Shown: positions 1-12,600 of the stretch, piece after piece
Numbering within the stretch: the stretch's first letter is position 1
Layout: the number at the start of each line of letters is the position of its first letter
Assembly (NCBI RefSeq): GCF_003073045.1
Contig: NC_037596.1
Coordinates: forward strand, 8,883,587 to 8,947,586
Reading direction: 5' to 3'
Length of the DNA stretch: 64,000 nucleotides
Source of the DNA: Pomacea canaliculata
Taxonomy: Eukaryota; Mollusca; Gastropoda; Architaenioglossa; Ampullariidae
Made by a program: the position numbers and the translations under genes
The notes under the pieces: model-generated
The model's input: only the letters and a program-made list of their open reading frames with translations
Database searches by the model: none
Told to the model about the DNA's origin: nothing

Positions 1-316
1 ACAATATTGTGCAGTACAGTACGCTTTGTTATCACTGTCGCTTTCATAGGAACAGATCCTGTCACGTGTTCAAGGATGCGATCTTTATCCTTGGTAATCG
101 TAGCGACAGTCGAACGACTAAGTCCTAAAGACCTGCCGATTTCTGTTGCTGTTTCCCCTTCTCAGGTTGCCTTATGACTTCCGCCGCACGTGGAATGAGG
201 CGCACGTACAGTTCGACTTACGACGCTAAACCTCGTAAGTCGGAATGAGCGTCGTATAAAGCGTCGTAACCACGAAACGACGTAACTCGATACAGTCGTA
301 ACCCGAGCACTACCTG
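1..316. mobile_element. Tigger/pogo-like element, left part cut by window edge
   Basis: The right end reads CCCGAGCACTACCTG followed by TA and matches the right end of the element at 3402-3712; bases 1-55 also match its interior. About 57-165, read on the minus strand, encodes TEIGRSLGLSRSTVATITKD, a helix-turn-helix like the N-terminus of Tigger/pogo transposases. The other copy lacks this part. Confidence 0.65.
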
Positions 317-580
317 TATATATGTGTGTGTAAAATAAGTGTCTAATAAAACAGGCATATACCAAACTTGTGCAGCTAAACATTTTTTACCAAAAACTTC
401 GGAACACGCTGGACAGAAATAGAGACAAAACTTTTCGGGCTATTTATTTTAACTATTTCAACTAGTGTGTTATGATTGTTTTCACCCTCCTCAATTTCAC
501 GAAAATGTAGAATATGACAAAAGATATTTCGACTCTCAATACAGTTAGAAAACACACTTAAGCGAAATCAAGTAACTTAC

Positions 581-616
581 CTGATGTTGTTGCAGTTGTG
601 GATGTAGTTATGGAAG
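581..616 (-). CDS. Gene A linker micro-exon after CUB2
   Basis: 36 nt, phase 1-1, encoding SITTSTTATTS between a TTTGCAG acceptor and a GTAAGT donor. It matches the 30-nt beta-type micro-exons of gene B with a short extension. The next exon is outside the window. Confidence 0.7.
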
Positions 617-3600
617 CTGCAAATAAGCAATGTAAAACAAGCAATGCGGAGAATACACACAATTGTCTGCGTTTATTAAACACTGCCACTGACCGATAAA
701 AACACACCTGACACTATGTGTATTGGATTGTTGGAACTTGTACTTTTACACATTATCCTGGGGTGTCCAGTCACTTAATCCCCAGACACTTCATCCCCGA
801 CACTTCATCCCATAGACTTTTAATCCCCGACACTTCCTCCCCGACACTTAATCCCCGACACTTCATCCCCGACACTTCATCCCCAGACATTTAATCCTTT
901 ATAAAGCATTATGTAATGCTTCTGTCAAAGCATTGAATTAGAATACGTCATCCCCACACACTTATTCCTGTACAGAGCAATGTGTGATTTCTAATCACTG
1001 ATTCTTCTATAAAGCATTGTTTAAAGCCTCTATAAAAGTGTTGAGTTAGTAAGATATTTTTATTCTTCGTTGAACGAGAGTTCTGTGAGCTTGAAATATA
1101 ACCGTAAGAGAAATTGCCTCTGGAGTTCATAAAAGTGGTACAGGTAGATCTATACTAGTTCAATGATGGATATGAAATTCTGGCTCAAGAAGAAGGCGCT
1201 AAACGGGAAACATGAACTTGGAGATGTTACCAAGCAACAATCACTGAAGTGTCCGGTCACGTTAGTGACAGCTGAAAATGAAATCGTCAAGCAGTTATCT
1301 GCTCACAATCATGAGTGCAAACAAAGAGAAGGCGATGGCAAAAGAATGTAGTGGGGAAAAATGAAGGAGAAGAACGACTGAATCAAACAACAACGGCGGG
1401 GGCTTGTCAAGCTGCAGTAAACGTCAACTTACCTCCATCTGTTCTCAATGGCTCTAACCAAGTAAAAGTCCTATAAACAGGAACTCTTAACCGACATCGT
1501 GAGAGACTCAGAAACAAAGATGCTGGCGGAGCTTTGCCACCTATTCTTCCTGCTGATGCAATGTTTGAAGTACCAGCATTCTATCAAGGAGTTTCTATTA
1601 TACGACTCCATGTGGACAAGCAACAATAGTCGCTTTCTAGTTTTCGGTGACAGACAATTACTAGATTGGCTCGGACGCAGCAACTGCTGGTTCGCCGATG
1701 GTACTTTCAAAGTTGTCCCCAGTTTATTCTACCAACTCCACACAATTCATTTCCAATTCGCGCAAGGAGTGATTCCGCCGGTGCTGTACTGCTTGCTTCA
1801 GGACAAATCAAGTGCAACCTATAATAGAATGTTGGATGCAGTTAGAGAGCTAATGCCTAATGCAGCTCCAGAGACTTATATATCGTAACAGACTTTGAGA
1901 AAGCTGCGATGACCGCTTTTAGAGAGAAGTTTCAGTCCTGTAGAGTAACGGGCTGTTACTGTCACTTAAGTCAAAGTCACTGAACTGGGGATGAGAAGTG
2001 ACGATGATGAAGACGACGAGTTACGTGGAATGGTCAGATGCCTCCCAGCACTTGCCTATGTACGTGAGGAAGACATTGTCGATTCCTTCGAATTGCTTGT
2101 AGAGTCAATGCCACAACATGATCGCATGCCGGAACTTCTATCCTACTTCTAGCATGCGTACTTACGGGGCCGCAGACTGCGCGGTAGAGGTGATAACTAC
2201 GCGTCAGCTTTATTCCCTCCAGACACTTGGAACAAATACCTGACGTCATCGGCGGTGTTGCACGAACAAACAACTCTGTGGAGGGTTGGCATCACGCCCT
2301 TCAATCAATGGTCTACGTAAGGATTGTCAGCTACACAAGCGTCTGTTCTACAATCATGCGCCGGCACAGAGAAACGTCCAAAGAGGAAATACGCGGAATT
2401 AGCCAGGAGAATTGCCAATATTGTAGAGAGATATGAGTCAATGGATCGTCTTCTGTACCTCCGATCATTACTTTACCTGTCATATTGATTAACAGCAATT
2501 ACCTCGGGAACACTCAAGAACAGTTTTCATATCATATTGTTGAAGAACATTACATTTACTAACTTATATGAACTTTAACTAATGTTGTAGATGTTCAAAT
2601 GTCGTTGAAGTTAAAAGCATGATTTGAATTTTAATTATTTGAATTTCAATTAATAAATTTCAATTAAACTTTTCGCTGACTTCATAATTTTTATAGTTAA
2701 GGATTTAGTTTAGGGATTAAGTGTCTGGGGATTAAGTGCTTAGGGATTAAAAGTCTAGGGGATGAAGTGTCGGGGATGAAGTGTCGGGGATTAAGTGTCT
2801 GGGGATTAAGTGACTGGGAACCTTATCCTGGGACTGAAACTCGAAGAAGTCATTTTGTGCATACAGATGATGCTGGAATAATTTTATTTTAGAAGAAAAT
2901 GGATTGAAACTGAAAGCAATAAATATAGCTGCTTGAGATATCGAAGTCAATGTTTACAGAAAACTCAAGCACTGGACAACTGTGTGATTAAAGTATAGAA
3001 TGGGATTATGGTAACTGATCAGAAGTAAATGAAGTGTACTGACCAAACGAGGCAGCAGACTTCAAATAGACCTCGTAGGTCAGATTGAAGCCTAAAGTAC
3101 CACTCTCTCCAAAAGTCAAAAACTCGATGAACATGAATCGACCAGAGCTGTTGTAGGTGACTGGCGCCCCTAGGGTGCCGGTAATCATAACCGGTTCGAC
3201 GAATTCTGTGGGGGAACCTACGGCAAACATGTTTTAAAGCAAAAATGAACCAAAACTTTTGGGAAAGATTCTGTCACATTATCGGTATACTTTTCACATG
3301 TTTAAAAAACAAGTTTCTAATATACTTTTACCCGAACAGCACTTTTAATCTACATAAACAGCAGAAAGTCAGTTGACCCAACTAATAGTAACAATCGTAT
3401 TCAGGTAGTCCTCGACTTACGACGGGGATCCGTTCTTAACGCGGCGTCGTAAACCGAATTTCGACGTAAGTCAGATCATACGTTCATACAGTACTGTACC
3501 ATACACTTAGCCTATCCAAACACCTATCCTAACACAGCAACCTACATAATTCTCGATAAACATAAGTACAGTAACATATTGTGCAGTACAGTACGCTTTG

Positions 3601-6600
3601 TTATCACTGTCGCTTTCAAAGAAGCAGATCCTAAGTCGGAATGAGCGTCGTTTACAGCGTCGTAACCACGAAACGACGTAAGTCGAGACCGTCATAACCC
3701 GAGGACTACCTGTATAGTATATATTATGATTTAAGATTTATTTCATCTTTATCTGTACTGGAGCGATGACAGTGACAATAATACTATGAAATATAGAAAA
3801 AATCCTTCGATCTTGTTATGATCTAAATAAAAAATTTCTACCGTCATATATTTTGAGGTAGTCTGAGTTTTCGAGACTTGCGTTCCAAACAGTCACTTTG
3901 ATGAAAGCATCACTCGGTGCAAGAATTATCCGCCAACAGTCGAGGTGACTGTAGAAGATTATTATTAATGTTAAAACATTATAAATAATTTATTGCTTTA
4001 CTGGTGTTACTACAATGTAGTAGAATCTAGAGAGGTGCCATTTCAAGAACTCACCTGTGTTATCAACAGCATTGCAGTGATTATTATAAAGCAGAAGCGA
4101 GCAGCATAGACGTATACATCTAGCTTATCATATTAGCTACTTGCTAAACGTTTGTGTTCACTGAATTCGTATTGACCTGACAATATATATATATAAAAGT
4201 CGGCACCAGTGTTTCTATATTTGTCCAAAGTCTTCATGAGATTATTTCCTATAGCTGAGGCGACAGCTTTGTCCTGTAAGCATCTTTAGCCCGTTCTTCG
4301 GTAGTTGCTCCATCTTCTGTGAATATTTTCCTGCCACCATGCTAGCATTGCAATCGTTGACTGTTCTTAAGAGTAGAATTCGCTATTTATTTTAGACGAT
4401 TTTTCCTGTTGTATTGACCATCCTCTCGTGGTCCAGCTCTCTACCATTCATGCGACTATTGTTTAACGCCACTTACACGCTCTAGGCCAGAGTAAGTTAC
4501 ATTCCATTCTTTCCTGTCTGTTTGACTGCCCAGCCCTTCATCGGTCTGTGAGGTAGGAAGAGAGAGTACAAAAGATAACACGTATTCCAACCTCATGAGT
4601 CATGTGACCTTCAGCTAGTCGCCGATACCAAGCGTGTTCGACAATAATTTTTTTTTGTACCGGCTATTCTTGTTGAAGTCTGTTTTAACGGCAGGTATTT
4701 GGTTTGTTTTAAAGTATGTTTAAACTCTACCATTAGAGGAAAGGTTTTATTTACTTCAAAAACTTGTTTTTCATTTGAAGACAAAAAAAAATTCTAACAC
4801 ATTACATATCCATTATCATTGTATATTTCCTTTACTTGGTGTTATTTTTTAATAGAGGTCTTCAACAATTCACAAACGTGTCTATCTTTAGCACAGCTAT
4901 TGGCACAGAGAAAAACAGACAAACAATCACAAGCTTTTTCTTTTTTTAGTCAACTCTGCTGCCTCTCTTACAACCTTCGAGCGCTAAGATCGTTGCTAAA
5001 GGCGTACAGCATGTTGAAAATGCAGGTTATTAACATCTGGGGTAGTATGTTCTTTTTAGTGAAAATTTTTCTCACAAGTTCTTTTTCAAGTTTATGTCTG
5101 GTACAGGTGAATAACACTATTGAGTCTCGCTTTCTCTGTTTCGCTTACTTAAACTGGCTTTCAGCGGCCATATTACTTACAGAAGTTGTTTATTGGAACT
5201 TCACCCAACTGTATCTTTGCTACAGATGTCTCTATCACTGTGCTCTCTAGCCTCACTCTCCAGACTTTCATCTTCATCCCTGTGACCCTCCCCATGCGCG
5301 CAAGATTGTGGCAGATACTTCCCACCCGGTCAACACCCTGTTCTATCTCGGAGGTCAGATATAGACTCGTCAGGGGCAGAATTTCCCGGTTGAGATAAAG
5401 TTTCTTTGTTAAAGCATATTTCCTTTCTGAACCTTAAACAATTTTAAAAATTATTGTTTGTGTTATTAAAATAAAGTTTGAAGTATTAAATTTCTTTTGA
5501 TGTCGTAAAGGCTTTACTTCTAGCTTTAAGATTAGGGAGCGAAGATAGTTTGTCACACAAGTAGAAATGCTCACGGTCTTTTAAAATATAAACTCACCTG
5601 GAATAATTAGAGGGAAAATTTGGCGAAGTCAGGTAGTAGACTTTCCCTAGAGAGAGAATGGTGGGGAGGACAGCATCACACACTGTGTAGAAAAGTCAAG
5701 ACATTAGTAACAATCGTTAAAAATGAACTCTTACTAAAAACCTCAATTACAAACAACGAAGTAAAAGTAAAAACGTAAAAACAATCACGAAACCACCAGA
5801 CAATTTGAGTCTCACGATTCCTTGGGTAATTAGCTGGATACAGGGACTCAACGTTTTGTGTCTATTTATAAAAAATGCTAACTAAACAAGTCAAGGTGGA
5901 ATAAATGTGATATAAAACATAATGGCATAAAATAAAACGAACGCACTTTATTGAATAACTCAACGGCCCATTTAAAGGGGTTAGTAGTTTTACAGGTAGA
6001 TAAAAAGTAAGCTGTAATGTCATGAATAGAACTACTAGCAACTATATATATATATTAAACTCTCTCTTACAATGCAGAAGACAATAATCTCATTCACTAA
6101 ACTTCCACACGAATTGAAAATGACTTCATTAAGAAGTAAATCATCCATTGGTAGTGCTAGTTAACAAAACTAACTTTAAACTAGATTGCTATCACGACAG
6201 AATATGTAGTTTACGATCCAAAGCAGAGAGGTTAATGACATGTCTCATGGCGTGTAGCTTTATAGGTGAGACCAATGGTCTACATTAGTCACTGAGCAAA
6301 CTAAAATTGTTTCTTTATGCGATTCTGGTTTTCCGATTCATCCAACTTGTCTACCTTGTCATTTTTTTTACAGGAATTTATTTAGCCTGACTGACATTTT
6401 CTCACTGTACAAGTTGTTTAATTTGAAACTTTTCTTGCACTTAACTGAAATCTTATAGATGCACAACTTGTTACTCACAAGTGCACTAACAGTGTCTTAG
6501 AAAGAACTTAGTCGCTTCTTCAAGGAGCTTAAGTCAACCATCACCTGTTCTTGTTTCTGATAAAACATCTCAGCTTTATTTCACTGTTAGAATCAAGGCC

Positions 6601-9600
6601 GACACAACTAGTCCTAGAATTCTCTGAGCGTTGATCGAGTCTCGGGTTAAGCTCTATGACCACCGACTGTTACAATGGCTTGTAGAACACTTTGTAAACT
6701 TAAGATCCTTGACATACAGCGATAGAGACGGGTTGCTGCACCGGATTGTCTAAACAAAAACATTTTCTCTTCTTGTTTTAGCTGTTACACCAACATTTCA
6801 TTTTCTGACTGACATCACAACACTCGATTCATTACACTGCGCCACGATGTCAAGTTGTTGTCAAACCTACAGGAGAAGCAAAGATACGCGCCTGTTGTTT
6901 TGTTTGGTAAATTTACGCATTTAGAGTATCCCAACGCCTTTTTCATCTTCAAACACAGATCTTTACCTTGAGGCCAGTGGCTACCCGTGAACATGACCGG
7001 GTAGAAATTATTCTCGTCATAAAATCTCTTTGTAGTCAAGAAGTCTCAACAGCCAAAGACAAGTGATGTTAATGTTATTGCGGACAGAGTGTGTTGCTGT
7101 CTATCTAGTACATTAGAAAAGTCCTTTGTATGATTTGATGGGTACACGGATGAGTACAAACACTTATTTGACTGTCTGTGTTTTATGGAAGACGTCAGCG
7201 TTTATGTATTTTCGTCGCATGATGTTTGACTCCTCTTCCTAGTCCTATTTTTCTTTTTTACGTTTACTTATTTTTTCCTTTCAATGACAAGGAACATTTT
7301 ACAAAAAAAGACCTACGTGGGTGTCAAAGGCATTTTCACTGACCTAGGTCACCAGTGCAAATAGTGCAGGGGAAGAGGGGTGAAGTAGCGAAACACGTGA
7401 CATACACGTGAGTATAGAGTAGCTCGACTATGAGCGACATCTTGAAGCAAGTGACGAAAACGTAAACCTGCTTCGAAAAGGTATGTAGACAGCAAATAAT
7501 TCTTATTACAGTGATACCTCGGTTCTCGAACATAATTCGTTCCGGGAGGACGGTCGAGAACCAAATTGTTCGAGAACCGAAGCAATGAAACCCAAAGGAA
7601 ATAATGGAAACTGGATTAATTCGTTCCAAGCCCCAGAAAATGCCTATTTACTGGCCTAATTTGTATATAATATGTAGAAAAACATGAGTCTCAACAAGAA
7701 TAAGAAATAAAAGTGTATTTATTAAAACAAAACAAAACAAAAATAAAATGTACTGTACAGTACAGTACAGTAAATTGTTTTCATTTACTGTAACCTGTAC
7801 CAAACTTTATGGCAGGAGGGAATGAATGTGGAGGGAGGAGGGAAGGGGGATGGTTATTGTCACTGATGACGCAAGCAAGGCGCGCTGGGCCGAATGAACG
7901 CCATTCGGCTCAACTCGGCTCATCTCGGACGTTCGGATGTTCGAGTTCCAAATATTTGTTCGGATTCCAAGACAAAATTTTCTCGAATTTCCTGGTCGAA
8001 TACCGATTTGGTCGAAAGTCAAGGCGTTCGAGAACCGAGGTATCACTGTATACTTTTTAAAAATTAACATAAATCATTTGCCTAGTTCTTTAAGCACTAC
8101 TTTCAAAGATCTGAAGAAATATCGTGCTTTCCATTTCTAGGTCACATCTAGAAACCATTCACAAAATAGGTTCTCAATGCATGCACAATAACAATTCAAC
8201 ATCACTCTATATATTCAAAAATGCGCTGAACAAAACCATTTATGTATTGGTTGAGAATTAAAAGAATATTTTCATTTGACGAAAAAAGAACAGAAAAGTG
8301 TCTCTGTGTGTGTGTTTTAGAGAGAGAAATAGAGATGGGGATGGGGAGACAGGGCCATCCGTTCACTTTACCATAGTTAAGATGTTTAGCTCGCTTGGAA
8401 GAGGCTCTTAGTTTCCCTCATTGTAAGTCAGTCGGGTACATAAGGGTAGTGCAAGTAGCCGAGAGAAGGTGATTACAACAGTATTACAGTAGTATTGTGC
8501 CACTCTTGATAACAGTACTTTACTACGTTGGTAAACCGTTTATCGTCTTACACTTAAAAAAAAAAAAGAACTGAAGGAGTTGGTATATGTGGGAGAGCAT
8601 TGAATCACAAAATAAAAAGCCTGGCAAGGCCTTACTTCTTTTAACTTTTATCTACAGCTTACATGTTTCACATATAAACATACGATGTCATAGAGAATAA
8701 AATGATTTTGTAGAAGAGTGTCAGCTGTAATGATCCTTTAATTTTAAAAGTGTTTAACATTTTAGTATATTTCTTGTAAGAAAATCTAGCTGAGGAAGAA
8801 ATAAAAATGCTGGTGCTACAAGCGCTTTTCTGCTATACACTAAGGTTAGTTTAGACTAAAACATATTTTGACCATCAGTAGAGAAAGAAAATAATAAGCC
8901 ACAAGTGAGATCCAGTAACTCACCTGATGTTGCAACTGTGGGTGTCGATGGTGGAGCTAGAAATTAAAATTGGAAAAATATAAGGACGAGATGAAGTGAA
9001 GACAACATACATTGGTCTGCCGTAATTAAACACTTCCATTCACCGATGAAATCAAACCCCAAAATATATAGATCCGATTGTTTAAATTTGCGTTTTAACA
9101 TATCATTCTGGGACATAAAGTTTGAAGTAGTCATTCTCTCCATAAAGAGGACGCGAGCACAAATGCTTTAGAAGAGATTTGGGTAAAACTTAATGCAGTA
9201 AGTAAAGTTTTACCACAAGTGGACCGTGTCTGAGATATTGAAGGCAAGTTTTGTAGAACATCCAAAGATTGGAGTCATGGGGATTAATTGTTACAAGGCA
9301 AGCAATGCTGGTTTTTGCGTCTATTAATTTTTTACCTGCTATGTCTCATTTCTGAAAATCTCACTTTTTAGTGATTTCTACCGTCAGTTCGACTATACGA
9401 TAATACATTTATTCTTTGACCACCTAAATAGCATAGCTCCAACATATCTACTATCTGTATCAGCTCAAAATCTTGATATACTGGAACTTATATTTTGTAA
9501 GCATTTGTTGTCTTTGGGCACACACAAACACACACACACAATGTGCACCACACTGCCAGGAATTAAACTTTAGTCAACGTGTAACAGACGAGGACAGAGA

Positions 9601-12600
9601 CTTAGACTAAGATATTAATAATTGCTGTAACTAGGAGACCAAGAGTACCACCATTAAAGTATAGACTAGGATTACTTTAACTCTCTGTCAATGAAATGTA
9701 CTGACCAGATGTAACAGCAGACTGTAAATAGACCTGATAGGTCAGAAAGAAGCCAGCATCACCATCATATTGGTTGGCGCTAAACAGGATGAACACCATC
9801 GGTCCAGAGCTGTTGTAGGTGATTGGCGCTCCGACTGTGTCACCAATGGAGCCCAATATTCTTATTGGTCCTGCTGCAGATATACATTTTAAAGCAAATA
9901 TGAAACATCGATTTTAAAAAATATTGTGTTAAGTTATCCGTATATTTTTCACTTGTTTTAAGAGACAAGTGTCTAATTTACTTTTACCATAACAACACTG
10001 TAATGCATTAATTGACATAAATGAACAGCAGAGGATCAATTGATTCAAGTTACAGTAACAATGATGCATAGTATATATTATGATTTAAAGTTGATATCAC
10101 ATTGTCTATAATGGAGAGCAAATGATGATTATAGTACGATGAAATATTTACAACGAAACCCTTCGATAATAGCATAGTCTATATGTAAAAATGTCTACCA
10201 TCACTTATTATGAGGATGTCGCCGTCTGTAGCCAGAGCGGCGAACCAAACAGTCACTTTGATAACACCACCATTAAGTGTAACGATCAGCTGCCAGCAGT
10301 TGAGGTTACTGCAGAATATTAGCAATAATGTAGTTGGAAAATTATAAATAATCAATTTCTTTAATGGTGATATTACAATGTAGTTGAATCTAGAAAGATG
10401 TGATTTTATATCACCTGTGTTATCAATAGCATCGAGGTGATTAAGCTGCTACAGTCCACGGGAGAAGGCCTTGACCTTTTCCCCGCGAACTAAACAAAAC
10501 TAGCCGTCAACCGTCGTCTGCTGTGAGCTGCCTAGCTGAAACAGGAGCGTCCCCAGGCGCTGACAGAAAGGCCGAAATCGTGACACTCGACACTAATGTT
10601 CTTCAAATTCTTTGAAGTCTTTAGAAAACTATTTTTTATTCTGTTTGTGTTCTCTCTTTGAGGAACGGTCTAACGCTCCACAGGGTGACATATAACTGAG
10701 GCCTGAATTTTGTCATGCCAGCCATAAATGGCATCTTCAGCCCGTACTGTGGCTAGCTGCTCCATCTTCTCTGAATATTTTCCTGCCATCATGCAAACGT
10801 TGTACTCAATAACCATTCTTAAAAGCAAATGTTTTTTATTTCCAACAATTGTTTTTCTTTCTTTTTATTTTGACAACCCTTTACTGGTCTAACTGTATAC
10901 CAGTCATGTGACTAATGTTTAACGCCAGTAAAACACTCTAGTCCAGAATAAGTTACATGTCATTATTTCTTTCTTTCTCACTGCCCTTCAAACCGGTTTG
11001 TGGGTTAGGAAGAGAAAGTACTTAGGAGATGTAGGATGTTCAACACCAATGCCAATCATTCTTACCCTTATGAGGCATACGACTTTCAGTTTGTTTCCGA
11101 TGTTCGAAAAATTTATTGTTGTGTATGTAGCTTTTGAAAACTAGTTTTTATAGTTTAAATTCATGTTAAGAGCATTTCAGTTGTTTAAGAATGATAACAT
11201 TTTACTAATAGATTAAATGTGTTAATTTAATAACTGGCTATCATTTGCCATATTTCTTACTCCACTGGCTATAATCTGTCATATTACTAACCACTTGCTA
11301 TCATTTTTTCATTTTTTACAAATTGACCATCTTTTCTATGTATGTCTCTATAGCTGTGCTCCAGCCTCACCATCAAGACTTTCGTCAGAACATCTGGATC
11401 ACTGGCTGATACACTCCTCAGAGCCTTGAACTCTCATAAGTCAGTACGTTGTGCAAGTCTAATGATCTTGTTTGATGTAATATCCTAACCCCTTAGACCC
11501 CTTTGACCCCTTCCCCTTCTAAAGTCACAGTCTGTGCAGGGCGAGTACAATTGTGGAATATGTTTCCCATCCTGCTAATGTCCTGATTCATCTGGACCAG
11601 AACTTCCCAGCTGAGATATAGTTTAGTTGTTGAAACGATAGTCTTCCTGAACTCTGTCATAGTTCGTGTTCAGACCGATATTATTTGAATGTGTTCTTTT
11701 TGCAGTCTATGAGGGTCATGAACAGTACCAGTGGGCAGTGAAACATTCTGTTGTGCCGCTCACATCTATACCACACATGTACTTTGGTTGGCTGTAATGT
11801 GCGGGTCATGTCTAATCACTGTGGGCAGGATTTGAGTCTGATAGAAAGGGAGTGGGAAAAGGACAGCAAATGAGTGGGGGGAGGGGTAGTGTGTAAGTGT
11901 ATTAATATGTAAAGTAAAGATATAGTTTTTTTCTTTGGTTCTGTCTTTTCCAATGTCAGTTCTCATATTAAGTACAGTGTTTCCGACCAATAAACAAACT
12001 TTTATTCTTACAAAAATGGTAATGCTTGTAGTGTTAATACTTTTAGGTGCCGCAAAGGCTTTAATTTCAGATTAAGGATCGAATATATCTTTGAGATATA
12101 AAGAAATCTACACTAGGCCTTTTTAAAACATAAACTTACTTGGGATAATTAGATGGAAAGTTTGGCGAAGTCATGAAGTGGACTTCGCTGTCATAGATGA
12201 TGATGGGGTGGGCAGCATTACACACTGCGTAGACAAATCAAGACATTATGCAGTAATCCTTTAAGTGAACTATTAATGAACATGTTAACTAGACAAAACG
12301 AAGTAAAGGTAAAAGAGCCAGAAAAATCACCAAACAAATCAACAATTTATGTCTCACTATTCCTCAGGTAATTAGCTGGATAGAGGGACTCAACGCTTGT
12401 GTCTGTTCATAAAACAAATGCTGCCTAAACAAGTCCAGGTGGTAAAAGTGTCATACAAAACAGGGAAGGGTAAGGGGGGAGGTAGAGGATGGAGTAGCAC
12501 GACTGAGGGGGACAAGCAGGCTTCAGACAACATCGCTCAACTGAAGACCAGGTTGCATACATCGCCCAGAAGATCGAAGATGGTTACCAGGACAAGAAGC

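Larger units (their letters stand above)
762..2822 (+). mobile_element. Mutator-like (MULE) DNA transposon, broken
   Basis: The ends are about 130-bp terminal inverted repeats made of tandem units of about 15 bp (core CCCCGACACTTAATC or CCCCGACACTTCATC) at 762-899 and about 2690-2822. The flanking 9-bp duplication TTATCCTGG is at 753-761 and 2823-2831. Inside are a FLYWCH-like zinc finger region and a MULE transposase with frame breaks. It lies in the last visible intron of gene A; the paralogous intron near 9100 carries the empty site. Confidence 0.85.

Noticed and set aside
4819..5250. 143-codon frame in a gene A intron
   Set aside because: No domain, odd composition, and the region is paralogous intron sequence shared with the other CUB cassettes where the frame is not kept.
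7349..8140. Several overlapping frames of 67-97 codons
   Set aside because: All lie in or across the Tc1/mariner-type MITE with its inverted repeats and are not conserved coding sequence.
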